A stretch of DNA of 64,000 nucleotides from Glebionis coronaria (lineage: Eukaryota > Streptophyta > Magnoliopsida > Asterales > Asteraceae), in assembly GCA_025667525.1 (NCBI GenBank), contig CM046878.1, positions 96,425,237 through 96,489,236 of the forward strand. The letters run 5' to 3'. Shown here piece after piece: positions 32,513-43,697 of the stretch (positions are counted from its first letter, which is position 1; each line of letters starts with the position of its first letter). Position numbers and translations under genes: made by a program. A model generated the notes under the pieces. The model saw only the letters and a list, made by a program, of their open reading frames with translations. It searched no databases and was not told the DNA's origin.

Positions 32513-33686
32513 TGATGTTCATTTCGCAAGTCCTAAATTTATATTAAAAGGTTTAGACAAAAAAAGGGACTAGAATACAAACACGGGCAAGTATACCCTT
32601 TCGAATAAAGCTTGTTTTGGTAAGCCAGGATCGTTCGCTGAAACTTAGTTTCGTTTTGGTAATAAATATAATAATTGAAGAAAGAAATGAGGATATGAAT
32701 AACAATAGTAACAAATATGACTAATATGGGATAGTTCGTATGAGTTCTTGATGATGATAAAAATGACCGAGATATGTTTATTTAGGTAAAAAGTGATAAT
32801 CATTTTTCGTCAAAATGGTGTTTGCACAATTTACTTTGGGGTGATTCAAGACTTATGTTTATTCAAGCGACTAAGCTCAAAACAAGTTGCCAACGAGTAC
32901 AATATTTTATCAAGGTTTCTAAGCGGATCTCTCCAACCAAAGATTCAAAACCATAGACAAGTCTTTAAAAACTTATTATAACAATTTACGTTTCTCAACG
33001 CCAAATTATCGTAACAAATCAACTCTAGATAAAATATGGTTTATAGAACGAGGTGGTAAAATGGTTCTACAACATTAGCTTAAAATCAATTATAAAGGAC
33101 CATATCATAGCATCATCACTAATCATAGTCACATACCCATATAGTCACAAATAGCTTAGACTAACATAGTAATCAAGGTAACAAATAGAAAAGAGTAAGA
33201 TAGCATCATACTTAGATTTGATCGAATGAACGAGTACACAAGTGTCACGATTGTATCGTTCATCTAAGAATCGAAGAGTGGAATACTCTCGTTATAAGTA
33301 TTTCCCAAAAGTGGATAATACTGAAAATACTACTAAAAAGCTAAGAATACTCGGATTAAAGTAGTAGTTGAAAGATGAGATACGTCAAATGAGTATAAGT
33401 GGCTCCTATTTATAGTGCTGGCTGAGAGAAAATGTGCGCCACACTTATCCGAAAGTGCGCCGCACTTTTGACATTGTGCACCGTACTTTTGTGCGTTCCA
33501 GAATCTTCTTTCATTAGTTTGGCTAAATTACACAATGAGGACCCTTCTTTGTATTTTCTTCACTTTTCTTCTTCATACTTCATACCTGCATATAAAACGC
33601 AATATATTAAGTATCGAAAGCTCTTGTTTATAATACAAAGTGGCATTATAATAACGGTTTGAATATGTATATTTTGGTCGTTATCA
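32513..33686 (-). repeat. Gypsy B 5' LTR
   Basis: 1,174 bases; outer end TTATCA at 33686 beside the duplication GAAGC. A minus-strand TATA box, CTATAAATAG, lies at 33406-33415. Near-palindromes of the GTGCG-CGCAC type start at 33434, 33455 and 33476. Confidence 0.88.
33406..33415 (-). promoter_or_regulatory. Gypsy B LTR TATA box
   Basis: CTATAAATAG on the minus strand, followed by GGAGCC. The same text is in the 3' LTR at 5521-5530. Confidence 0.6.
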
Positions 33687-34290
33687 GAAGCTGAACCCAA
33701 TTCCGGTTCTGAATAACTTATACAAGTCCGGTTCTGAAGAACTTATACAATTCCGGTTATGAAGAACTTATACAATTCCGGTTATGCAGAACATATACAA
33801 TTCCGGTGCTGTTATACAATTCCGGTTACGAAGAGCTTATACAAATCCGGTTCTGAAGAGCTTATACAATTTCGGTTCTGAAAACTTATACAATTCCGAT
33901 ATATTAGGGTTTATACCAAAACCCGAAATTTTGCAAAAATTTTAAACTCCCAAAAGAACAAGTTTTTGATCAAATTTAATGAAGCGACTTGTACTTCCGA
34001 ATATTATAACATCCAAAGAACTATAAAAATGCAAACTTTTTCAAATTTTTAGGAAAAAATTTAATTCAAAGTTTGTACTTTTTATATAGATTTTCACCAA
34101 AAAAATTAAACGAAACAAGGAAAATTTTTGTGTTTTGTGCAAAACAAGAATAAACAAAACAACACAAGAATACGTAGATGATTTATATAATGAACCAAGC
34201 ACAAAACCAAAAAAACATTTTTTTGAAACGTGATATATAAATAATATATCCGACAAATCAAACTAAAACAAACACGAAACTTGATTTTAT
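33687..34290 (-). repeat. Copia A leader with second part of the minisatellite
   Basis: From 33692 to about 33897 units of 'aattccggttctgaagaacttatac' type repeat at roughly 24-25 bases. Toward 34290 the sequence is AT-rich and non-coding. It is the upstream half of the copia A leader, cut off by gypsy B. Confidence 0.75.
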
Positions 34291-34310
34291 CCCAGGGCTC
34301 TTGATACCAA
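34291..34310 (-). other. Primer-binding site, copia A
   Basis: On the minus strand the text is TTGGTATCAAGAGCCCTGGG. TGGTATCAAGAGC matches the plant initiator tRNA-Met primer-site consensus used by copia elements. It abuts an LTR end (TGTAG on the plus strand at 34312). Confidence 0.8.
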
Positions 34311-34311
34311 T

Positions 34312-34515
34312 TGTAGAATATTGATAATCCTAAACCTAGATATATGTTGATGGTTTCTAGAAATAGAAAGTTAGAGAGGGAATTATGAGAGAAAATGTGT
34401 GAAAATGTATTAAGAAAATAAACCAACCAACACCTTCTCCATCAAATGAGAGGGTATTTATACCCAAGCCCATAAGATGGGCTTGGGCCTCCGGACGATG
34501 ACATGCCATGGACCA
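34312..34515 (-). repeat. Copia A 5' LTR (outer limit uncertain)
   Basis: Begins TGTAGAATATTG (plus strand) right beside the primer site. A minus-strand TATA-type box (TATAAATACCC) lies near 34446-34457. The outer end could not be fixed because no second LTR is present; 34515-34555 is plausible. Confidence 0.55.
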
Positions 34516-34552
34516 GGTTTGTATAGTAAATAACTTAACTACGAGCTATTAA

Positions 34553-34920
34553 CTATATTGTTGGAGTACCGAGCCTTCTAACTAGGAAAAACGTATTTCG
34601 AACATTTTGAATGACGTATTCTTCGAAACTCCGCGCTTTGATGGAGGCGGTCTCTCTCTTTTCCGCACTGGGTTGTTTTCGCACCCCCTTTTGAGTAGGA
34701 GGAGGTGTTGACCTTAAATTAAGATTACCCACTCCTAGCATCGGGGTAGGAGTGACGAATGGTGACTCGGCTCCTTGTGGAAGCGGGTTTTCCACATTTT
34801 TGCTATTTGCTCTGCTATTTGGTCTAGGAGCTAGTTGGGTGGAGGCAGTGCGTGGCTCGTATGTCTGCGACTTCTTCCTCCAACCTTCGGGTTGAACTGA
34901 TTCATACCTCCCTTGATGAT
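34553..34920 (-). pseudogene. Gag-like fragment of another minus-strand element
   Basis: The minus strand is open from about 34918 to a TAG at 34553, rich in Pro, Ser, Thr, Gln and Arg (for example SPFVTPTPMLGVG). There is no ATG start in frame. It follows a probable LTR (34960-35595), as a gag N-terminus would. I do not recognise the family. Copia A appears to have cut it off. Confidence 0.35.
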
Positions 34921-34959
34921 GTTAAGATTTTATTGTAGGGTCTTACGGATGACGCAACT

Positions 34960-35595
34960 TGTTGATACAAAAGTTAGATGGATTGTGATTGACCCGAATT
35001 AGGATTAATTCGGGTGTTGAGGACTCCAAATCTTGCACCAAGTGAACTTGTATGAAGACCCGGTACACTAAAGAACAAGCACCATTAGGCTTAACGTGGG
35101 AATGTATCCCATGATTAGACTCCGGCGTGAAAGTAAGTAATCGGTTTGATTGAGTAATCGGTGAGCGTTTAAAGATTATGTAAATCGTACCTTTGTGTAA
35201 CCTCGGGGATTCCCTATATACCCGGTGAAACCCTAATTGGGCTTCCCTAACCTTGCGGCCTAAGTAAAAGATAATTACTATATACCACAAGATTCTTATC
35301 GCGTAAATAAGGAGAGTGTATATCCTCTTAACTTAGATGAATCATGAACCTATTTATATTATGATTCTTTTTGACTCTGTCCGTGTATGGCCAGAGTACG
35401 GTTTGTTGTAAAACCCCGTGCGACAGAGGCCCTGTTGGGCCTCGTGGGCTCTAGCGCTGTCTATCACAATCCATATGTAATGGCTTGGATACGGGTAGTA
35501 CTCGTCGGTCGACCTTATATCCCGACTAGGGACTATATGTCATCAAATATATGCATGAAACTAATTTAGCAAGTTGAAGTCTAATGTTTCTAACA
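34960..35595 (-). repeat. Probable LTR, minus strand
   Basis: On the minus strand it would start TGTTAGAAACATTAG (35595) and end GTATCAACA (34960), with TGTT/AACA termini. A minus-strand TATA-type box (ATATAAATAGG) lies near 35350-35361. No partner LTR was found, so the limits rest on terminal dinucleotides and the box only. Confidence 0.45.
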
Positions 35596-36261
35596 TTCTC
35601 AACTTTTCTTTACAAGAAAGCTAAATAGTCATCTGTGTAAACATTCCGAATACTTGTTTAAAATTTCACAAATTGTGAAAGATTTGAAAATCATGATGAA
35701 TGTCTTATCTAACATGCTCATACTATTTCAAGTGTCATATTATGAGGATATCGTCATACCTTGTATAAGGTATTTAAAGTCAACGATATACTAACATTCA
35801 TATATATAGTTTCCTAAAATATAAAGTATTCTTATTCCTTAATGTGTAATGCAACAATGCTCATTCCGAACACATCTAGTTTAGCAGATTTATCATAAAT
35901 GATAAAATCTTACTTTACTAGAATTAATTATCATCTAGCATCGGTGTGCACATACAACACTATGCTTTGTAATTCGTAAACATATGTATTAACCATAATT
36001 TAAATAGTCTCAATTAGATATCGTTGTTGTCAGTTCATCTTGCTCTTGTGAAAAAGTAACAACCAGTCTTATACACAATATAATATATACATAATGAATC
36101 CTTTGTTAAAACATAAGGTTTCTATACATGTAATAAATTATGTCAAGTGAAATATATCATTTAAGACTTACTTCAGTGATGTATTGCATTGTATTAGACT
36201 TAATTACCGCATACGTTTATCGCAATAAACATTTATTCCAAAGCTATTTTACGAGTTTAAC
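35596..36261. other. AT-rich non-coding DNA
   Basis: No gene or known repeat recognised. Confidence 0.6.
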
Positions 36262-36426
36262 TTAGCTACAATTCTTGTAGCCAACTTGCTACAATTTTTC
36301 ACTAAAAAACACTAGAAATAAATCGTGGACCCACACAAAAAATCATGGACCCATACAAGAAGTTGTGAGACCTACATTTTTTAGTGCAAATTGTAGCTAG
36401 TTAGCTACATTTTGAATTGTAGCTAA
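36262..36426. mobile_element. MITE with ~50-base imperfect terminal inverted repeats
   Basis: Left end TTAGCTACAATTC ... ACAATTTTTCACTAAAAAA; right end, reversed, TTAGCTACAATTC ... ACAATTTGCACTAAAAAA. The core holds 'gtggacccacac' and 'atggacccatac'. At 165 bases with no coding capacity it is a typical miniature inverted-repeat element. I could not define a clear target duplication. Confidence 0.75.
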
Positions 36427-39400
36427 TATTTCCCCTTGTTTTATTCCCAAAATTCTCAAGTGAATTTTTATTCCAATCTTAAGGATTATCTAGCTTAGAT
36501 GGAATGATATCTTCAATATGTTATACAACACATGAATATAAAGGAAAAACATAGTTCTCACACTTAATGTCAAATGTACTCCAAACTATCTAAATTCAAT
36601 TAAAATCATATTGTAATTAAATTCTAGATTCAGCTCTTAGATGCATGATTTAATTCATAATTGGATTATTTTTCTTGTATACTAAATGAAAACTTTATAG
36701 ACTCATAAATCTTTTGATTACATTGCCGTCCTTGTTAAAAGTAATCATAAAGTAAAATGCTATAAAAGCTTAATATGTCATATTCCATATACATGAAAAC
36801 ATGTATGATAATCAATTATCTTTATTTAACAAATGCGTATAGAAGAGAATGATTTAATCATAATCAGTTGCTTGAGAATTAAAAGTTTCCTATTATTATC
36901 CATGCATTAATTTATGTATACAGTTTTGTCCTTGTAAGTCTTTCTTCAAGAGAAAATCATTCCAACCTCAAAGGTTTATAATTAGACGAAACATGAATCA
37001 AATTCAAAAGAATGATTTTCCTTATATGGACTTCATCTTATCATTCATAGTTCTAAGACATTTATTAGATTCAAGATATGATAATTTATCTTAGTAGTTA
37101 GTGGATTACAAAGATCTCCTAACTTATATTCCTCAACATTGATATTAAATACCAATCATGTAATGAGGCATCTTTGCAGATTATGAATGAGAGTAACTTT
37201 TACTTTGATTTGAAATTTTCATGCTTAACCAAAATGTGACATCAACAACTGGATTTAGAAAGTTATGTATTTTGCTTTTAAATGTTTTCAATATTTGTTT
37301 ATGCTCCAAGTTACTTTTGTAAATAGAGATAATTCTCTAAATACTAAGTATTTAAGAAACAATAATTTTTTCTTAATTTGGAAGCTACAAAACATAATTT
37401 AAGTTCTCATTTCTAGTTTGTAATAACATGATTCATAAGATATTAACAAATTAAAGAACTTTAATCAAGACATATTGCGATTCCTCCAAAGAACCATAAT
37501 TATGGTTTATAGTATAAACCTTAATCCTTGCATCACATTTTAACCAATAAACTTAGGAAAGGTTTGTGTTACATCAAGCTAGGAGGAACACCAAAACTAT
37601 AATCGTCAAGCTAGGAAGTGTAGAAAAATCAAAAAAACCCCAAACGGTTTTAGGATTCCATTGGTTTGAGTGGAACAACCAAAAACCCCTAACGGTTTAA
37701 TGGTTTCAGTTGTGGGTTGTCTTACCTTCTAGGTTTGAACTCTATTGAGTGGACACACGTAATTTTCTAACCTTGATAGATCTAGGAGGTAGATTAATTA
37801 AATCTATCATGAATCAAACAATATGAATATAGTTATTTGACATACTATAATAATTTGGTATTCTATGAGTATTGGAATTATGAGATTCCATCAGAATTCC
37901 ATAAATAACTTAATCCTCTTTGGATCAAATACTAGTCAATTGGGTCGTGCCAAATTACAATATCCGTATTTTAAATCCAAGCGCATGCTACAATGTATAT
38001 TTCTTAAATAATACAAGAACCATGTGTTTACAAGAAAAAGAGCAGTTCAAGGATTAGATGTTCATGTGTTTACAAGCAAACAACCCATATCAAGGATACA
38101 TTATAAGTATCTGAATAATTCAAGGACCTTATGTTTATGTGTTAACAAGAAGACATAAATATTTTACTACATACTTTATGTTATAAGTCGGTGAGTAATT
38201 CAAGGACTTTATAAATATGTCTTAACAAGAAAACATAATTATACTAACTAAAGCAATCATGAACGCAAACTCTTGCATTCAGTAGTAATTTCAAGTTAAT
38301 TTTTTATACTTCAAAATTATGACCTAGTGTAAATTAACCATAGTTATTTTTTATACTTCAAAATTAGATTACCCTTAATTAAAATCATAATTACAAAGTT
38401 TAAAAAGGTTTTAAATTAATTGGTTAAGGGTAAAACTGTCTTTCTGCAAAAAAGTAAGAGAGAGAAAGTTGAAAAAGTGATACTTTTCTTAAACTATGTT
38501 TTTTTTGTCGGGGGACAATAATTTTGGGACAGAGGGAGTAATAAAAAGTTGAACTAGCTTTTTACTATATTATGACATTTGAATGTAGTAAGGCAACAAA
38601 CATCTTGTGTGTTCAAGTCCTAGTATTATTATTAGCTTTCTTACCTTGATGGAAAGTAAAACCAATTATATGTTGTTCCTTATACACACTTTAAGATTTC
38701 TCCCACTTGTGTAGGGAACAACATCATATTATGAAGATAAACAATACAACATGTGTTTGATTGTGTAAACAATATGATAATTTCATGGATATTATAAGTA
38801 GATTTAGAACCATAATGTTTAATGAAGAATTGTGGATTAATATTCTATAGATAACGTTTCAGAAAGCGACATCAGAAAGGCAACATGTTATCTTATAAAA
38901 TACAATACAATTTTCCTTTAAGCAATGCTCGTTCATATTTGTAAGGTAATAAATTATTTTAAAGCAAGTTTGAAATAATACGGGTGACTAACAAGAAAAT
39001 AAATCTTGTAGCTCCCACTGAAATTGACAATATTACGTGAATGTTATTTTTGTAATAAATCGCAATGCTCCTACTGGATTTGTCAACAATATAAATGTTA
39101 CATCACCATTACAAAGCAAATAGCAATTTATTGACCTTCAATCTTTTAAAATGCCTACAAGTAGAATGTACTTAGGTATTGATCGAAGTATATGAAATTC
39201 TACTTACGTAAATGAGGGATTAGCCATTCATGCTTTCAATTAAGTTGGATATTTAGCATGAAATTCTTCCTTTATCATCTGCATAGCCGCAAGGGTATTT
39301 AGCACGTTAAGGAATAACAAGAGTCCAAGAAAGATACCTAGCGAAGTGCTAGTATATTCTTTACTATTTGCGGTTTAAACTCATACATCGTGACAAGTGA

Positions 39401-41791
39401 AAGATGCCATTTATTTGGTAGCTATAAACAAAAGTTATCTAGATACACAAGATATGTTATCTTTCAAAGTTTTTAGAACCGGATTAGGATAATGAAATAT
39501 TAAAGGTGAGTTTAAATACAATTGATAATGATTTTATTATAATCCTATCTTATTCTTGTCAACTAATGAGATGAGATAGGAGTAAGTCTTGCTCTTGTTA
39601 CTAGGCAAAGAGACTATGTTTGTCTTGTATAAGAAAACAACTTTAGTTTACGATTGATGTTGCAGCAACATAATTAGACAAAACATAAAAAGTTCAATTT
39701 AGTATTTTCGATAATTAACTTCTTAATAGAATTAACTACTCAATTAATTACTAATAAGACTAATAATAAGTAGGGCAAGAGGTAAGCATCACGCATTAAT
39801 TACATTACTAGTGCAACTCTTAAAATTTATGAGACGATTCATGAAGTTTATTGTTCTAGAGTGTTTGAATGGGATGTCCTCACAACTCTTATGAGTATCA
39901 ATGAACATCTCAAGCAAACTTGTACTACATATAATAAAGTGATGAGTATCTTTCATCTCATCTTATGCCTCGGGTTCAAGATGTGACCAGGATCTTGATT
40001 TAAGTTGTACCAATGTAAAGCATGCAAAAATTGACATAAATCCGACCTATAGTAAAATTCTCCTTGGGTATAGAATTCACCGTAGGTCTGACCAGTTGAT
40101 GAAAACTAGCAAGTGCTTTTACATTGGATGGCATAGACTGAAAAGTTCAAATAGGTATCAAATAACTTTTGAAAACAAATGTCAAAAGTGTGTAAAAAGA
40201 TGCATGCAATCATCTTTTTAGCGTCAGTTAAGAAAACTATTTGTCAACTTTAGTTTAGACGTGTTTTACCGCGGGAAAGAATTAAAGAATGATCAAACCC
40301 TAAATATTACTCTTCATGTGCTTGAAGGCACAAGTGCTTGGGATAATTATCACCTAGATGCCAAAACATGTATGTGACACAGGAGAAAATTAAAGATCAT
40401 TCAAACCCTAGATGGCTTGACTATGTACACGAAGAATAGTAGCAAGATCCACCATTAGTATATCACAAAACATGTTGTTTTTAAGTATTCTAAGATAATT
40501 AAAAATTTTAAATCACGTCGTTGAGAGGATGGTTTATAAGCCATCATTACGGTATGTAAGCCCAACTCTAGTGACAGGATAATTTTGCAAAACAATTAGC
40601 TTATAATAAAACCAAGTTTCATAGCTCTTATGTTCATATTAGTTTTTGTTCAAAAAACAATTTTTAACAATAACACATAGCCGATTCGCAAGGAAAATTA
40701 TTATAACTAAGGTGACATAATTTTAAAGCTAGTTTCGATATAAGTAGATATCCATTTTTATGATTACTAGAATCTTGTATACTTATGTTTTGCAATTCAT
40801 AATGAAAAATAAATAAGCACATAAAAACATACATAAAAGAGGGTAGAGGTGAAGACATACTCTATATGAAAAGTAGTGACATATAAATACGAGATCTCAA
40901 TTGAGTCTTCCCCAATCAAAGAACCAAAAGACTCCCTCTTGATAACCAAGGGCGGCCACATGCATCAAATAACTTGATTGCTTAAGTCTTTTGTCAGATA
41001 AACAAACAATCGTAGTATGTTATTAACTGATTCAATTTAAACCTGCCTAATTTTATTAGATCTAGATCAAGATTAAAACTTTATCGCAAGAATGCATGTT
41101 ATATCCATAGAAAATAAATAAAGCGAGTAATTAAGCGGATCTAGCGTGTTTATTCTATGTGTAACCCATAAACACCTAACAATTTGACTCATGACATTGT
41201 TGGGATTTTGAATACTAGTTAAACCATTAACTACGAGTACGCTGCATAATGGATCTAGTTTAGCGTTAATAACTAGGACATAATAAAACAATATAAATAT
41301 TAACCTTTTAGTTTAGATGATAAAATCAATTAAACGAGTCTTAATCTTGGATCTTGAAACTAATGGTTAAAATACCATCTCCATGGTTGCTCACACAACA
41401 GGTTACACAAGCACGTTACGATACTAGCGGTTGCTTCACGATTACCAACAAAAAGTGTTTTTTTATCTTGCTTTAAACCGTTCTGAATATCGAAGCAGTA
41501 TTACGTTGAAGTTAGTTAATAAAAACAAGAATAACATATGAGCTATATTATCTATTTAGCATGCATGAATTCAACACATGCATACGTAATAATAATATGG
41601 GAATGAATCAATATGTATATGTTTTCTTATCTTGTCAGTTGAGGGAGATAAACAATTGAATGTGATTGACTTTTCAATCGTATATATGACGTGACCCAGG
41701 AGAGCAGAAACAATTGTATATATACAGATTTTTCAACGTAAAGCCAAAACAATGGAAAAACATCCGAATATTGTGTGGTCTCCCTATCTAT
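36427..41791. other. AT-rich non-coding DNA, 5.4 kb
   Basis: No supported gene on either strand; open frames are short and unrelated to known families. The only recognised element is a Stowaway-like terminus at 38524-38539. Some of this may be old retrotransposon sequence beyond recognition by eye. Confidence 0.55.
38515..38539. repeat. Stowaway-like MITE end (partial)
   Basis: 'ttttgggacagagggagta' resembles the GGGAC(G/A)GAGGGAGTA terminus of plant Stowaway MITEs, including the TA target. The matching opposite end is not visible nearby. Confidence 0.45.
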
Positions 41792-42790
41792 CAGGGCCGG
41801 ATCTAGTATAGGGCGAAATGGGCGACGACCCAAGGCATCAAACAAGTAGGGGGCATCAAATTTGAAAATTTTGTGGGTACGTATTATATGTGATGAGTAT
41901 GGTTTTGTTTGATTAAACGATGCCTAAACTTGCAAGAAAAATAACAAATGAAGGTAGACATTACATTTGATATAAAGGTTTTGCCGGAAAAAAAATTGTT
42001 GAAGAAAGACGGTAAAATGAAGATGAGGATGAAGACTCCTCTTTTCTGATTGGTTTAAATGTTTAGTGGTCACGTGAGGGGTTAAAAGAGTAATACTTAT
42101 ACAAAATAACTTTTGAGATATTATTTTCTTTTATTTACAATTTGAGGCTTTTGGATTAATAATTATTATTTATTTCTCAAAGTATACTCCACATTTTTGT
42201 TTTAAATTGTTTCAAAATTGTTTCTTTCTCAAAAGGATTTGTTAATATTTTGTTTTAATCAACCAAAATGAGTGTGTAAATAGAGTTTAATCAATCAAAC
42301 TTTATGTAAAAAAAATTCTAGCAATTGACTATAACTTTATGATGAAAGGGTAATAAACTATCAAAACTTACTAAAAGTAGTTTGACGTGATCTTCAAGAT
42401 TTATTGTTATTTTTTCAACGTATAAACATTTTATCCGTGTAAGTGAAGCACTAACTTGTTACTTCAAAATTTTATACAAATTAATTTTATTTGAAATGTT
42501 CATCACATAGATATGTAATGAATTTTCGACTCATATTTGTTTGTGCATATTACGATAAATATGTTAAGTTATGTTTGATCGATAATAATTCTGGTTGAGA
42601 AATGTAAAAGAATGGTTAATGTCGATACTTTGTTGCATAGAATTGAATAATTTAGATAATGTCTTCTTAAGTTGACTGGGCAATCTTGTTTGCACGAGAA
42701 ACCGTAAAAACGTATAGTTATTTTTTTAACTTAGTAGGGGCATTTTTAATAGTTTCGCCCAGGGCATCAAAAAACTCAGGACCGGCCCTG
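41792..42790. mobile_element. Non-autonomous hAT-type DNA transposon
   Basis: Termini CAGGGCCGG (41792) and CCGGCCCTG (42790), flanked by a perfect 8-base duplication CTATCTAT (41784-41791 and 42791-42798). An 8-base duplication and CAGGG termini are hallmarks of hAT elements. Subterminal blocks GGGCGAAA and GGCATCAAA recur inverted near both ends. There is no transposase, so it would need one supplied in trans. Confidence 0.9.
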
Positions 42791-42798
42791 CTATCTAT

Positions 42799-43697
42799 TA
42801 TCTTCCAATATTATGTTTCTTACTGATAAAGAAAAAATCATATCATATTATACAAAAATAATTGTCATGATATTAAAGAAAGAAAAAATTGATCAAATCA
42901 GTAATTCTCATAAAATATTTTATGTCTATGTTTAGTGAAAATCGCATATGAATTCTTGAATCCAAAATATATAAAATCATTTATTTTTCATCATATTTAA
43001 TTATATTTATTTATTTAACGCATATAATTAACATATAACGGTTAAATATAAAAAAACGTTAAATATATATATATCATGGAACATATAATATAATTAATAA
43101 CTATAATATGTATATATATTAAATACATAATAAACGTATTTTTTGTGTCTTTATGTGTGTAGATAAGCTTACGTATTCTCGAGTGTTTAAACGATGACAT
43201 TTCCAACAAGTGACAGTCGCAGTACCTGAGCTTGTAATGGAATGATGACAAAACGATCATCTTCACTTTGTTGTATTATTGGGAGTACGTGTTCAATTCA
43301 TCCACCTTTTGGAGTGTCAAATTTGTCAAACACAACTCCTAAATGAAATTTTCTCCTACATGATAATTAAATGAAAATCGCTCCGTCTTTATTGACCATT
43401 TACTATATTTTATTAGGTCACTTTCTCAAACATTGATCCATTGTCATTTACTACAGTTGTATTAATAACGAAGGAAAAAGTCACATCTTGAACCAAATTT
43501 AGCGAAGTTACAACCCATTACCTCTTTTGTAAAAACCATCTGGTCCTTCATAATGCCACTTTCCTACTGTCTTATACTTGCACGTTACTTTGGTCTAGAA
43601 CCTACCATTAATGCTGTATAGATAACCATCACTTCATAACGTCAATATCATTTATACCAAAAAAAAAAAAAAAACTACACCAGATTTTAACGATAAG
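42799..43697. other. Upstream region of P450 gene 1
   Basis: AT-rich; a poly(A) run lies at about 43658-43674. I see no strong TATA box within 60 bases of the start, so the promoter position is unclear. Confidence 0.5.

Larger units (their letters stand above)
4624..33686 (-). mobile_element. Gypsy B: Ty3/gypsy retrotransposon hosting two nested elements, minus strand
   Basis: Full-length but decayed element. The outer ends are TGATGTTC (4624) and TTATCA (33686), flanked by a perfect 5-base duplication GAAGC (4619-4623 and 33687-33691). The 5' LTR is at 32513-33686 and the 3' LTR at 4624-5760. A primer-binding-like site (complement at 32488-32507) lies beside the 5' LTR. Gag, protease, RT, RNase H and integrase follow in gypsy order on the minus strand. 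Gypsy C (6683-18981) lies in its 3' non-coding part and copia D (19425-26938) in its integrase gene. Without those two it is about 9.2 kb. RT/integrase style suggests the Athila/Tat side of plant gypsy elements; no chromodomain is seen. Confidence 0.92.

Noticed and set aside
34943..35290. 115-codon minus-strand open frame
   Set aside because: Lies within a probable LTR and shows no known domain.
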